Positions 25,838 through 34,905 of a stretch of DNA of 64,000 bases are shown here, one piece after another. Position 1 is the first letter of the stretch; each line of letters begins with the position of its first letter. The notes below the pieces were generated by a model. It saw nothing but the letters and a program-made list of their open reading frames with translations. It did no database searches and had not been told where the DNA came from. Source of the stretch: Methylohalobius sp964654415 (GTDB lineage Bacteria; Pseudomonadota; Gammaproteobacteria; Methylococcales; Methylothermaceae); the NCBI GenBank assembly GCA_964654415.1, contig CAZZIP010000002.1:124001-188000 (forward strand), in the 5' to 3' direction. Made by a program: the position numbers and the translations under genes.

Positions 25838-27690
25838 AGCCCACGGCGGTCTTCAGGCTGAAGGACGCCGAACGGGAAAACCGACTGTTTTTAAACCGCC
25901 TCGTGATTGCCGCGGGCGTGATCGTCTTGTTGACCTTGGTGCTGATCGGTCGTCTGATCTACCTCCAGGTCCTCGGCCACGAACGCTATGCCATGCTAGC
26001 GCACGACAACCAGGTCAAGATCGCTCCCCTACCGCCCACGAGGGGGCTGATCTATGATCGGCGCGGCGTGGTACTCGCCGAGAACATCCCAGTCTACAGT
26101 CTGGAGATCGTCCCCGAGCAGGTGGAAGACCTGGAAGCCACCCTGACTGCCTTGAGTCAGCTCATCGAGCTTAATCCTGAGGAGATCGAGCAATTCAAAC
26201 AGCAGCTGCGCCGCCGCAAGCACTTCGAAAGCATCCCGTTGAAATTGCGCTTAAGCGAGCTCGAAGTTGCCAAGCTGGCAGTTCGCCGCCCATTCCTGCA
26301 CGGCGTCGAGATCCAAGCCCGGCTGATCCGATACTACCCTTACGGAGAACTGGTCTCTCACCTGGTGGGTTACGTCGGCAGGATCAACGAACAGGAATTA
26401 AAACGCCTGGATCCAGCCGAATATCGGGGCACGACCCACATCGGCAAAGTGGGAGTAGAACAATCCTACGAAGCCTTGCTTCATGGGCATACTGGCTACG
26501 TCGAGATCGAAACCAACGCCCGCGGCCGCGAACTTCGGGTATTACAGGAATCTTCCCCCCAGGGCGGAGCCGACCTCTACCTCTCCGTGGATATCGAACT
26601 GCAGAAGATCGCTTACGCCGCCTTGGGCGAGCACAACGGCGCGGTAGTGGCGCTCGACCCCAAGACTGGGGAAGTCCTAGCCATGGTGAGCAAACCCGGG
26701 TTTGACCCCAATCCTTTCGTCTTGGGGATCAACCGCAAGGATTATCAGGCGCTGCTCTCTTCTCCTGAGCGTCCGCTGTTCGACCGCGCGCTGCGCGGTA
26801 TCTATCCGCCGGGGTCCACGATCAAACCGTTCGTGGGGCTGGCGGGGTTGTATTATGGCCTGATCAATCCCCATCGCCGGCTTTATTGCCCAGGTTTCTA
26901 CCAACTCCCCGGGGTCAGCCACCGCTACCGCGACTGGCGCAAAGGTGGCCACGGCGGGGTGGATCTCAAAGCAGCCATCATCCAATCCTGCGACGTGTAT
27001 TTCTACGACCTCGCCCATCATTTGGGGATCGACCGGATGCACGCCTTGTTGCATCGGTTCGGCTTCGGCCGTCCCAGCGGGATCGATCTGGCAGGGGAAA
27101 ACCGCGGGGTCTTGCCGTCGCGCAAGTGGAAACGAGAAACTCTAGGGAAGACCTGGTACCCGGGGGAGACAGTGATCGCCGGCATCGGCCAGGGATATGT
27201 CAAGGTTACCGCGGTGCAATTGGCCAAGGCGGTTGCCATCCTAGCCAACCGCGGTAAAATCACGATTCCCCACGTGGCAGCCATCGAGCGCCCTCCTGGG
27301 AAGGAGCCGAAACGGCTGTTCCCGGAACCGGTGGAGGGGGAGCTAGGAATAGACGGACAATATTTGGATAAGGTTATCGAAGCTATGGTTGGAGTGGTCC
27401 ACAGCCGTTCTGGGACTGCCTGGCGGATCAGCCTGGGGGCAGATTACACCATTGCCGGCAAGACCGGGACCGCGCAGGTGTTCAGCGTCAAGCAGAGCCA
27501 AGACCACCGCAACCTTAAAGTTAAAGACAAAAAATTGCAGGATCACGCCTTGTTCATCGCTTTTGCCCCCGCCGACGACCCGCGCATCGCGGTGGCGGTG
27601 ATCGCCGAAAACGCCGGCCACGGCGGATCGGAAGCCGCTCCCGTGGCGCGTCAAGTCATCGACTACTACCTCAAACACAGCCTGCCATGA
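25798..27690 (+). CDS. mrdA: Penicillin-binding protein 2 (transpeptidase)
   Basis: 630 residues from ATG 25798 (the longer open frame upstream is a shadow of mreD). A short cytoplasmic N-terminus, one transmembrane helix (about 34-56), the pedestal domain from about residue 60, and the transpeptidase with S340-T-I-K in YPPGSTIKPF, SxN-type SCD in IIQSCDVYFY, and KTG in IAGKTGTAQV. It cross-links peptidoglycan during rod elongation with RodA. Confidence 0.96.
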   Translation: MSHAQATLSDLTLKPTAVFRLKDAERENRLFLNRLVIAAGVIVLLTLVLIGRLIYLQVLGHERYAMLAHDNQVKIAPLPPTRGLIYDRRGVVLAENIPVYSLEIVPEQVEDLEATLTALSQLIELNPEEIEQFKQQLRRRKHFESIPLKLRLSELEVAKLAVRRPFLHGVEIQARLIRYYPYGELVSHLVGYVGRINEQELKRLDPAEYRGTTHIGKVGVEQSYEALLHGHTGYVEIETNARGRELRVLQESSPQGGADLYLSVDIELQKIAYAALGEHNGAVVALDPKTGEVLAMVSKPGFDPNPFVLGINRKDYQALLSSPERPLFDRALRGIYPPGSTIKPFVGLAGLYYGLINPHRRLYCPGFYQLPGVSHRYRDWRKGGHGGVDLKAAIIQSCDVYFYDLAHHLGIDRMHALLHRFGFGRPSGIDLAGENRGVLPSRKWKRETLGKTWYPGETVIAGIGQGYVKVTAVQLAKAVAILANRGKITIPHVAAIERPPGKEPKRLFPEPVEGELGIDGQYLDKVIEAMVGVVHSRSGTAWRISLGADYTIAGKTGTAQVFSVKQSQDHRNLKVKDKKLQDHALFIAFAPADDPRIAVAVIAENAGHGGSEAAPVARQVIDYYLKHSLP

Positions 27691-28802
27691 GTTTCATTTT
27701 GGTCCAGACCGTTCCGGAAAAGAACCTCTGGCAACGCCTCCATCTTGATTCCTTCCTAGTATCGAGCCTTGTGCTTCTGAGCGGGGTCGGGCTTGGGATT
27801 TTGTACAGCGCCACCGGCGGCGACCTCTCCTTGATTTACAAGCAACTTGCGCGGTTGGGGATGGCGTTTGCCGCAATGGTCGGCCTGGCCCAGATCCATC
27901 CGCGTACCCTATACCGCTGGAGCCCATTTTTGTACGGCCTAGGCATCGTTCTCCTTGTGGCCGTATTGCTGAAAGGAGACATCGGCAAAGGGGCCCAACG
28001 TTGGCTGGACCTGGGCGTCATCCGGTTTCAGCCGTCCGAATTCGTCAAGATCTTTACCCCTATGCTGCTGGCGTGGTTCTTGGCCAGATATCCACTGCCG
28101 CCGCGACCGAGCGTCATCGCGTTGAGCACCCTGTGGATCGGATTGCCGGTGGGCTTGATCGCCAAGCAACCGGATTTGGGCACGGCCCTTTTAGTGTTGA
28201 GTTCCGGTTGTGCGGTGTTGTTCTTCGCTGGGATTTCCTGGCGCCTCTTGGCGGGTCTTGCGGCTGGGGTGGGTGCTGCCTTACCGGTGCTGTGGTCCTT
28301 TCTGCGCGATTATCAAAGGGACCGGGTGCTGATGTTTCTGAATCCGGAGGCTGATCCTTTAGGGCGAGGTTATCACACCATCCAGGCCAAGATCGCGATC
28401 GGCTCGGGGGGGCTGACAGGCAAAGGCTGGCTGATGGGGACCCAAGCCCACCTGGAATATCTGCCCGAACCCCACACCGATTTCATCTTCGCGGTTCTGG
28501 CCGAAGATTTCGGCCTCCTGGGCTGCATCGGCCTGCTCGCCCTGTATCTGGCCATCATCGGCCGCAGCCTGTACCTAGCGCTCCAAAACCAGGACACGTT
28601 CAGCCGTCTGCTCGGCAGCAGCCTGGCATTCACCTTCTTCGTCTATGTGTTCGTCAACATCGGCATGGTGATCGGCATCTTGCCGGTGGTGGGTGTCCCC
28701 CTGCCGCTCATCAGCTACGGCGGCACTTCGGTAGTCACACTGCTCGCTGGCTTTGGTATCATGATGTCTTTATCTACCCACCGCAAGCTGGTGTCATCCT
28801 AA
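27687..28802 (+). CDS. rodA: Rod shape-determining protein RodA (SEDS glycosyltransferase)
   Basis: 371 residues, polytopic SEDS protein that polymerises lipid II with PBP2 (mrdA directly upstream; ATGA overlap). Key family stretches are present: KGAQRWLDLGVIRFQPSEF, the GLTGKGWLMGTQAHLEYLPE region with PEPHTDFIFAVLAEDFG, containing the conserved Asp of the long periplasmic loop, and GIMMSLSTHRK at the end. Length equals E. coli RodA. Confidence 0.96.
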   Translation: MSFILVQTVPEKNLWQRLHLDSFLVSSLVLLSGVGLGILYSATGGDLSLIYKQLARLGMAFAAMVGLAQIHPRTLYRWSPFLYGLGIVLLVAVLLKGDIGKGAQRWLDLGVIRFQPSEFVKIFTPMLLAWFLARYPLPPRPSVIALSTLWIGLPVGLIAKQPDLGTALLVLSSGCAVLFFAGISWRLLAGLAAGVGAALPVLWSFLRDYQRDRVLMFLNPEADPLGRGYHTIQAKIAIGSGGLTGKGWLMGTQAHLEYLPEPHTDFIFAVLAEDFGLLGCIGLLALYLAIIGRSLYLALQNQDTFSRLLGSSLAFTFFVYVFVNIGMVIGILPVVGVPLPLISYGGTSVVTLLAGFGIMMSLSTHRKLVSS

Positions 28803-29785
28803 TGCGCAAAACTTTAGCTTTCAGCCTGCTGCTTTGGTGGGGTCAAAGCGCCTTCGGCCTGTCCCTGGACCAATATCCCCAGGCTAGCCGCTTCATCGAG
28901 CGCATGGCATCGCGCTATCGTTTTGATCCTACAAGCTTGCGCTCCTTGTTCGCCGAGGCGCAGATCAAACCGAGCATCATCGAGGTCATGGGCCGCCCCG
29001 CTGAAGCCAAACCCTGGTACGAATACCGGAAAATCTTTCTGACCGAGCGCCGCATCCAGGAGGGTGTCCGGTTTTGGCAGCGCTATCGGGATCTGCTCAA
29101 ACAAGCGGAACGAGTTTACGGCGTACCTCCCGAAATCATCGTCGCGATCCTAGGCGTAGAGACCCTGTACGGCGCCAATACCGGTTCCTTCCGGGTGTTG
29201 GATGCGCTCTCAACCTTGGCTTTCGCCTATCCGCGCCGGGCCGAATACTTCGCCCGGGAACTAGAACAGTTCTTGCTTCTTACCCGGGAGGAACGTCTGG
29301 ACCCCCGCAATCCGCAAGGATCCTATGCCGGTGCCATGGGCTGGCCTCAGTTTATGCCATCGAGCTTTCGCCAGTATGCCGCCGATTTCGACGGCGATGG
29401 CAGGCGCGATATCTGGAAGAACCCAGCCGATGTGATCGGCAGCGTCGCCAATTACTTCGCCCAAAGCGGCTGGCAAAGCCGGCACCCGGTGGCCGCCCGG
29501 CTGTCCAGGCGAGCCGAAAGCCTGGCCAATACCGACTTGAATCCCAAATTCACCCTAGCAGAGCTCAAACGCCTAGGGGTTCCTTTAGCACCTTACCCAG
29601 ACACCCTCACCGCCAACGTGATCAAATTGGATGGGGAAAACAGTCCCGAAATTTGGCTCGGATTTCACAACTTCTATGTCATTACGCGCTACAATCGCAG
29701 CTTGCTCTATGCCATGGCAGTCCATCAATTGGCAGAGACGATCAAATCTCGACTGGAGGAGATGCAACATGCGCAAAAAAACTAG
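28802..29785 (+). CDS. mltB: Lytic murein transglycosylase B
   Basis: 327 residues, a GH103 family enzyme that cleaves MurNAc-GlcNAc bonds with 1,6-anhydro formation. Catalytic Glu120 is in ILGVETLYGANTGSF; other family marks are YAGAMGWPQFMPSSFRQYA, DFDGDGRRDIW and NFYVITRYNRS. The N-terminus has a signal peptide (residues 1-20) but I see no lipobox cysteine, so this copy is probably soluble in the periplasm rather than a lipoprotein. The ATG shares one base with the rodA stop. Confidence 0.93.
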   Translation: MRKTLAFSLLLWWGQSAFGLSLDQYPQASRFIERMASRYRFDPTSLRSLFAEAQIKPSIIEVMGRPAEAKPWYEYRKIFLTERRIQEGVRFWQRYRDLLKQAERVYGVPPEIIVAILGVETLYGANTGSFRVLDALSTLAFAYPRRAEYFARELEQFLLLTREERLDPRNPQGSYAGAMGWPQFMPSSFRQYAADFDGDGRRDIWKNPADVIGSVANYFAQSGWQSRHPVAARLSRRAESLANTDLNPKFTLAELKRLGVPLAPYPDTLTANVIKLDGENSPEIWLGFHNFYVITRYNRSLLYAMAVHQLAETIKSRLEEMQHAQKN

Positions 29786-30191
29786 CCTTGTCTTGACCAT
29801 CCCCTTGTTCGTGGGAAGTTTTGACCTTCAAGCCCAAGAACCCGGGGTGGATGCGATCCAACCGCTCAAGCCTCACATCCAACGCGCCAAAAAGCCTTTC
29901 TACTGCAAGCGCGGGATCGCTTCCTGGTATGGCAGAAAATTTCACGGCAGACACACCGCAAGCGGCGAAGTCTTCGATTTCAACGACCTGACCGCCGCGC
30001 ATCCGAGCCTGCCTTTAGGAACCTATGTCAAGGTTACCAATCTCAAAAACGGCCGCAGCATCGTGGTGAAAGTCAACGACCGTCTCCCTTTGCGCCCGAT
30101 GCGGATCATCGACCTATCTTATGCAGCCGCCTACCGCTTGGGATTACACAAAACCGGCCTCGCTCCTGTGGAAGTTCAGGTTCTCGGTTGA
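29769..30191 (+). CDS. rlpA: RlpA-like septal/lytic protein (double-psi beta-barrel)
   Basis: 140 residues from the ATG at 29769, supported by GGAGGAG upstream (the longer frame is the mltB shadow). A signal peptide spans about residues 1-24. The domain has RGIASWYGRKFHGRHTASGE, then TAAHPSLPLGTYVKVTNLKN, and the Asp in VKVNDRLP, matching RlpA. There is no C-terminal SPOR domain and no lipobox, so this is a short form of the family, which cleaves glycan strands denuded of peptides. Confidence 0.88.
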   Translation: MRKKTSLVLTIPLFVGSFDLQAQEPGVDAIQPLKPHIQRAKKPFYCKRGIASWYGRKFHGRHTASGEVFDFNDLTAAHPSLPLGTYVKVTNLKNGRSIVVKVNDRLPLRPMRIIDLSYAAAYRLGLHKTGLAPVEVQVLG

Positions 30192-30220
30192 TCCACGCGC
30201 TTTAAACTTAGCAGCTATCC

Positions 30221-31375
30221 ATGAAATCACTGCGTCTTGGCTTAAATTTAATTTGGCTGATCTTGCTGTTTGGCTTTGCGGCAGCGCAGGCGGAGATCCC
30301 GCCTCCGCCGCCATTTGAAGCTAAAAGCTACCTTTTGACCGATTTCCACACAGGCAAGGAGCTAGCTGGATTGGAACCCGATCAACGCCTAGCTCCGGCC
30401 AGCCTGACCAAGATTATGAGCGTGTACGTGGTGCTGCACGAACTCGCCCAAGGCAAACTCAAATTGGACGATTTGGTCACGATCAGCGAGAGGGCCTGGC
30501 GGGCGGAAGGCTCGCGTACTTTCGTCGAAGTCAACAAACAGGTGCCGGTGGAGGTTCTGCTCAAAGGGGTCATCGTCCAATCCGGCAACGACGCCACCAT
30601 CGCCCTGGCCGAGCACGTGGCGGGGGATGAAAGGACGTTCGCCGAAATGATGAACCAGCACGCCCGCCGGTTGGGAATGCAAAACACCCACTTCACCAAC
30701 AGCACCGGTCTCCCCGACCCGGATCACTACACCAGCGCGCGCGACTTAAATATTCTGACGCGGGCATTGATCCGCGATTTTCCCCAGTACTATCCCTGGT
30801 TCAAACTGAAGGAATTTACTTACAACAACATTACCCAGCACAACCGCAATTTACTGCTCTGGCGTGATCCTTCCGTGGACGGGGTGAAAACCGGCCATAC
30901 CCAGGAGGCCGGTTACTGCCTGGTCGCCTCCGCCGAACGCGAAGGCATGCGCCTGATCGCTTCGGTTATGGGGACTCCCAGCGAAAAAGCCCGGGCCAAC
31001 GTAGTACAGGCGCTTTTGGGTTACGGCTTTCGGTTCTTCACCACCCAAAAACTCAAAGATGCAGGAAAACTCGCCGAAGCGCGCGTCTACAAGGGGAAAC
31101 GAAACCGCCTCGACCTTGGCGTGACTACACCCATCTATGCTACTGTCCCCAAAGGGGAAGAGGGCAAGCTGACCACAGCGTTAGAGATCGCCCCTCAGAT
31201 CATCGCCCCAGTTCAGCAAGGACAGGTGCTCGGCAAGCTCAAGGTACAACTAGGTGAGAAAACCATGGCAGAGTATCCTTTAGTCGCCTTGCAAGAGGTG
31301 CCTGAAGCGGGGTTTTTCGGCAAGTGGTTCGACGAAGGTCTGCTCAAGGCCCAGGAGTGGTGGCAGCATGAGTGA
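30221..31375 (+). CDS. dacA: D-alanyl-D-alanine carboxypeptidase (PBP5/6-type)
   Basis: 384 residues with a signal peptide (1-24). The active-site serine is Ser61 in S-L-T-K, the second motif is S121-G-N, and the third K223-T-G in DGVKTGHT. After the penicillin-binding domain a PBP5_C beta domain (about 285-370) and a C-terminal amphipathic helix (FFGKWFDEGLLKAQEWWQ) anchor it to the inner membrane. It trims pentapeptides. It overlaps the next gene by 8 nt. Confidence 0.95.
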   Translation: MKSLRLGLNLIWLILLFGFAAAQAEIPPPPPFEAKSYLLTDFHTGKELAGLEPDQRLAPASLTKIMSVYVVLHELAQGKLKLDDLVTISERAWRAEGSRTFVEVNKQVPVEVLLKGVIVQSGNDATIALAEHVAGDERTFAEMMNQHARRLGMQNTHFTNSTGLPDPDHYTSARDLNILTRALIRDFPQYYPWFKLKEFTYNNITQHNRNLLLWRDPSVDGVKTGHTQEAGYCLVASAEREGMRLIASVMGTPSEKARANVVQALLGYGFRFFTTQKLKDAGKLAEARVYKGKRNRLDLGVTTPIYATVPKGEEGKLTTALEIAPQIIAPVQQGQVLGKLKVQLGEKTMAEYPLVALQEVPEAGFFGKWFDEGLLKAQEWWQHE

Positions 31376-32213
31376 CCCTATCGTCTATCTCAACGGCGAA
31401 TTCCTACCCTTAAGCCAAGCCAAGGTGTCGGTCCTAGACCGAGGGTTTTTGTTCGGCGACGGGGTCTATGAAGTCATTCCGGCTTATGGCGGAAAATTGT
31501 TCCGGCTCGAACAGCACCTTGCGCGCCTGGAGCAGAGTCTGCGTGGCATTCGCTTGGAACCGCCGCTGACCCCCGATGAGTGGCGCAAAATCTTGAACGA
31601 ACTGCTTAAAGGCGAACAAGACCAGGCGGTTTACCTCCAGATTACCCGCGGTGCCTACCCCAAACGCGATCACGCTTTTCCCGACTTCATTCGAGCTACT
31701 GTGTTTGCTATGGTCAACCCGTATCCCACCAGCCGCCCGGAACCAGCTAAAGCGATCACCTGCGAGGATATCCGCTGGCAGTGGTGTCACCTTAAGACTA
31801 CCAACCTGCTCGCCAACGTGCTGCTCCGCCAGGAGGCGATCGAGCGCGGCTGCCAGGAAGCCGTGTTGGTGCGCGATGGACTGGTTACCGAAGGGGCGGC
31901 GAGCAATATATTCGTCGTCACAGACGGCATCCTAGCCACTCCGCCCAAGGGGCCAAAGCTTCTTCCCGGCATCACCCGGGATCTGGTTTTGGAGTTGGCC
32001 ACCGCCCACGGTATTGCCTCCCAAGAACGGGAGATCCAAGCGAGCGAACTCTTCCGCGCCGAGGAAATCTGGTACACCAGCTCCACCCGCGAACTGGTGC
32101 CGATCGTGGAGATCGATGGCAAGCTGGTAGGGGATGGCCGGCCGGGGGAAGTCTATTGGCGGATGTACGAACTGTTCCAAGACTACAAACGCGCCTTTCG
32201 GCAAAGCCGATGA
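31368..32213 (+). CDS. dat: D-amino-acid transaminase
   Basis: 281-residue fold-IV PLP enzyme, similar to D-alanine transaminase (Dat/DaaA), which interconverts D-Ala and D-Glu with 2-oxo acids for wall precursors. PLP-binding Lys143 is in CHLKTTNLLAN; VLDRGFLFGDGVYEVIP near residues 22-38 and the GAASNIFVV and TSSTRELVPIV segments are typical. The position between dacA and ybeD is common in gammaproteobacteria. An aminodeoxychorismate lyase or branched-chain role is less likely because of the DGVYEVIP motif. Confidence 0.85.
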   Translation: MSDPIVYLNGEFLPLSQAKVSVLDRGFLFGDGVYEVIPAYGGKLFRLEQHLARLEQSLRGIRLEPPLTPDEWRKILNELLKGEQDQAVYLQITRGAYPKRDHAFPDFIRATVFAMVNPYPTSRPEPAKAITCEDIRWQWCHLKTTNLLANVLLRQEAIERGCQEAVLVRDGLVTEGAASNIFVVTDGILATPPKGPKLLPGITRDLVLELATAHGIASQEREIQASELFRAEEIWYTSSTRELVPIVEIDGKLVGDGRPGEVYWRMYELFQDYKRAFRQSR

Positions 32214-32467
32214 ACGAGTTACTCGAATTTCCCTGCGCCTGGCAGGTAAAGGCTTTCGGCCCGGGCACCGAGGCATTCGAGCTGGAAGTGGTCAGCATCG
32301 TCCGGCGTCATGCGCCTGACCTCAAGGAAACTGCCGTCACCACCCGACCGAGCCGAGGCGGAAAATACCTGGCCGTGAGCGTGGCTATCTGCGCCCACAG
32401 CCGGGAGCAGCTGGAAGCGATCTATAGCGAGCTTCGCGCCCACCCAGAAGTCGTGATGACCTTGTGA
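32210..32467 (+). CDS. ybeD: UPF0250/DUF493 family protein YbeD
   Basis: 85 residues from ATG 32210 (4-nt overlap with dat). It matches the YbeD family in length and in the FPCAWQVKAFGPGTEAFE and RPSRGGKYLAVSVAICA stretches. This small ACT-like-fold protein is consistently found next to lipB, and a regulatory part in lipoate metabolism has been suggested, but it is not established. Confidence 0.92.
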   Translation: MNELLEFPCAWQVKAFGPGTEAFELEVVSIVRRHAPDLKETAVTTRPSRGGKYLAVSVAICAHSREQLEAIYSELRAHPEVVMTL

Positions 32468-33183
32468 GCGCGTTGCTTGTCCGCTGGCTTGGCACCCGAG
32501 ATTATCTGCCGACCTGGCAGGCCATGCAGCATTTCACTGCCACTCGCCAGGCCGATGCGCCAGATGAAATCTGGCTGCTGGAGCATTTTCCCGTTTATAC
32601 CGTGGGGGTGCGCGGGCATGGCAGTTGTAGGCAACCCCAGGGGATTGCCTCCACCATACCGATCGTCCAGACCGACCGCGGCGGCCTGATCACCTACCAC
32701 GGCCCAGGTCAGCTTATCGCCTACACCTTGATCGACCTGGCCCGCTTGGGACTTGGGGTGCGCGACTTGGTGACGGCGCTCGAGCAAGCCACCATCGACC
32801 TCCTTCGGCAGTATGGCCTGCGAGCCCACGCGCGCCCTAAGGCTCCAGGGGTCTACGTCGGCGGGGCGAAAATCGCCTTCTTGGGGCTGCGGGTGAAGCA
32901 AGGCCGCAGCTACCACGGCTTGAGCCTGAACGTGGACCTGGATCTTAGTCCTTTTCGGGTCATCGACCCGTGCGGGATCGAGGGTCTTGAAGTCACTCGG
33001 CTGGTGGATCTTGGGGTCGGGGCCAAAGTGCACGAAGTGGCAGTGCCTTGGCTGGCCAGCCTGATGGCGCAACTCGGTTTTAACACCATCGCCGAATTCA
33101 GCCACGAGCTTCCTTTGACTTCCACACAAGCAGGGCAACCACAAAGGGTTGCCCCTACTACACGCCATGCCACCTACCTTTGA
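32464..33183 (+). CDS. lipB: Octanoyl-[ACP]:protein N-octanoyltransferase
   Basis: Transfers octanoyl from ACP to lipoyl domains. 239 residues from a GTG that overlaps ybeD (GTGA). Catalytic Cys170 is in DPCGIEG and catalytic Lys136 in GGAKIAFLGLRV. The motif GPGQLIAYTLIDLARLG is standard. The C-terminal ~20 residues (QPQRVAPTTRH and neighbours) are encoded by a dispersed-type palindrome, so the protein end is probably an extension beyond the family's normal end. Confidence 0.94.
   Translation: MSALLVRWLGTRDYLPTWQAMQHFTATRQADAPDEIWLLEHFPVYTVGVRGHGSCRQPQGIASTIPIVQTDRGGLITYHGPGQLIAYTLIDLARLGLGVRDLVTALEQATIDLLRQYGLRAHARPKAPGVYVGGAKIAFLGLRVKQGRSYHGLSLNVDLDLSPFRVIDPCGIEGLEVTRLVDLGVGAKVHEVAVPWLASLMAQLGFNTIAEFSHELPLTSTQAGQPQRVAPTTRHATYL
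33133..33154. repeat. Palindromic hairpin at the lipB/lipA junction
   Basis: GGGCAACC, a short loop ACAAAG, and GGTTGCCC form a perfect 8-bp stem. It lies inside the 3' end of lipB and 12 nt ahead of the lipA ATG. The form GGGCAACC-loop-GGTTGCCCCTAC is a familiar dispersed-repeat type. Its stem is close to the lipA start and could affect translation; lipA has no clear Shine-Dalgarno. Confidence 0.75.
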
Positions 33184-34141
33184 AGACCTGACCGCCCCTT
33201 CGCGCCGGCAACCTGAAACCCACCAGCGCGGTGCGGCCAAACTCGCGCGCATCCCGATCAAAGTGGAGGCACAAGACCCACTGCCCAAACCGGACTGGCT
33301 CAAGGTTCGCTTAAGCTCCGACCCGAACGTAGCCCGCGTCAAGCGCTTGCTGCGGGAGCTGAATCTCAAGAGCGTTTGCGAAGAGGCGGCTTGCCCCAAT
33401 CTTCCCGAATGCTTCGGTCACGCCACTGCCACCTTCATGATCTTAGGTGATCTTTGCACCCGCCGCTGCCCGTTCTGCGACGTGGCCCACGGCCACCCAG
33501 CCCCGCCCGATCTAGAAGAACCCGAAAACCTCGCCTTGGCCGTGGCAGCGCTTAAGCTGCGCTACGTCGTTATCACCTCGGTCAACCGCGACGACCTGCG
33601 CGACGGCGGAGCTATGCAGTTCGCCCGCTGCATCGAAGCGGTGCGCCGGCACTCCCCGGGCACCCTGGTCGAAATCTTAACCCCCGACTTCCGCAAGCGC
33701 GAGCAGGTGGCGCTGGACATCCTCGCCCGTCATCCACCGGAGGTCTTCAACCACAACTTAGAGACTGTCCCGCGCCTTTACCTCGCCGCCCGCCCCGGGG
33801 CAAATTACCAGGGATCGCTCGCCCTGCTGGCTGAGGTCAAGCGGCGCCTGCCCAAAGTGGCGACCAAATCTGGGCTGATGCTTGGGCTGGGCGAGACTGA
33901 GGCAGAAGTAGTTCAGGTTATGGAAGACCTGCGCCGCGTAGGCTGCGACATGCTCACCCTGGGCCAGTACTTGCAGCCCAGCCGTCATCACCTGCCAGTC
34001 AAACGCTACGTGCCGCCGGAGGAGTTCGACCGGCTAGCCGAAATCGCCAAAGACTTAGGGTTTGCCCAGGTGGCCGCTGGCCCCCTGGTGCGCTCCTCCT
34101 ACCACGCCGACCGCCAGGCCAGAGCCGTTCTCAAAAAGTGA
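33167..34141 (+). CDS. lipA: Lipoyl synthase
   Basis: Radical SAM enzyme that inserts two sulfurs at C6 and C8 of octanoyl groups. 324 residues from ATG 33167, overlapping lipB by 17 nt. The auxiliary cluster cysteines are C71, C76 and C82 (VCEEAACPNLPEC) and the radical SAM cysteines C97, C101, C104 (CTRRCPFC). Further motifs include VITSVNRDDLRDGGA and VFNHNLETVPRLY. It completes the ybeD-lipB-lipA set. Confidence 0.97.
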   Translation: MPPTFEDLTAPSRRQPETHQRGAAKLARIPIKVEAQDPLPKPDWLKVRLSSDPNVARVKRLLRELNLKSVCEEAACPNLPECFGHATATFMILGDLCTRRCPFCDVAHGHPAPPDLEEPENLALAVAALKLRYVVITSVNRDDLRDGGAMQFARCIEAVRRHSPGTLVEILTPDFRKREQVALDILARHPPEVFNHNLETVPRLYLAARPGANYQGSLALLAEVKRRLPKVATKSGLMLGLGETEAEVVQVMEDLRRVGCDMLTLGQYLQPSRHHLPVKRYVPPEEFDRLAEIAKDLGFAQVAAGPLVRSSYHADRQARAVLKK

Positions 34142-34905
34142 ACGAATATGCCTGGGTTCGGCTGCTTGAAACCCTTATCTTGCCGCCGACTTCCCCGCTC
34201 ATCCTGGCAGCAATTGGGGTGTGGCGGCGCAAGTATATGATCACCCTGGCCGCTTTGCTTTTGCTCTACCTGGCCGCTATCCCTCTAGTCAGTCAGTGGC
34301 TAAGCCAAAAGCTTGAGGTTTACCCGCCGCTTGATCCAAACCACCTGCCCACAGCCCAAGCGATCGTGGTGCTCGGGGCAACGCGCTATCCCAAAGCCCC
34401 CGAATACGGCGGCGATACGGTCGGCAGTTTAGGACTGGAACGCCTGCGCTATGCCGCCTGGCTCAAGCGGCGCACCGACTTGCCGATCCTGGCCAGCGGC
34501 GGCCGACCTTTGGGCGAGAAAAAAGCGGAGGCGGAGTTGATGCAGGAAGTCCTCAAAGAATTCGGCACACCGGCCACTTGGCTGGAGACCGAAAGCCGCA
34601 ATACTTTCGAAAATGCTAGAAACAGCGCGGCTATCTTGAAGCATCAGGGGATAGACACAATCTTTCTGGTTACCTCTGCTTTCCACCTGCCGCGGGCAGT
34701 AGAAGCCTTCAAGTACCAAGGCCTGACCGTCATCCCCGCCGGCACCCGATTTACTCGCCAAGGCCCTCTGGAATTTGGCCTTTTTGCCTTTCTCCCTAAT
34801 CCGGCTGCGCTTTGCCGCACCAGCTTGGCCTTGCACGAGTTCCTAGGGCGTCTTTGGTATCGGCTGCGCTATTATAACCAGCCTTTGCGCTTGAAGTACC
34901 AGTAA
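34138..34905 (+). CDS. YdcF/ElyC-type (DUF218) membrane protein
   Basis: 255 residues; GTG start overlapping lipA. Two N-terminal transmembrane helices (about 12-28 and 34-55) precede a DUF218 domain: AIVVLGATRYPKAPEYGGDT, LPILASGGRPLGEKKAEAEL, TWLETESRNTFENARNSA and FLVTSAFHLPRAVEAF. This layout matches ElyC/SanA/YdcF proteins, which are involved in envelope integrity in E. coli. Its 3' end overlaps the convergent corA by 34 nt. Confidence 0.88.
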   Translation: MNEYAWVRLLETLILPPTSPLILAAIGVWRRKYMITLAALLLLYLAAIPLVSQWLSQKLEVYPPLDPNHLPTAQAIVVLGATRYPKAPEYGGDTVGSLGLERLRYAAWLKRRTDLPILASGGRPLGEKKAEAELMQEVLKEFGTPATWLETESRNTFENARNSAAILKHQGIDTIFLVTSAFHLPRAVEAFKYQGLTVIPAGTRFTRQGPLEFGLFAFLPNPAALCRTSLALHEFLGRLWYRLRYYNQPLRLKYQ

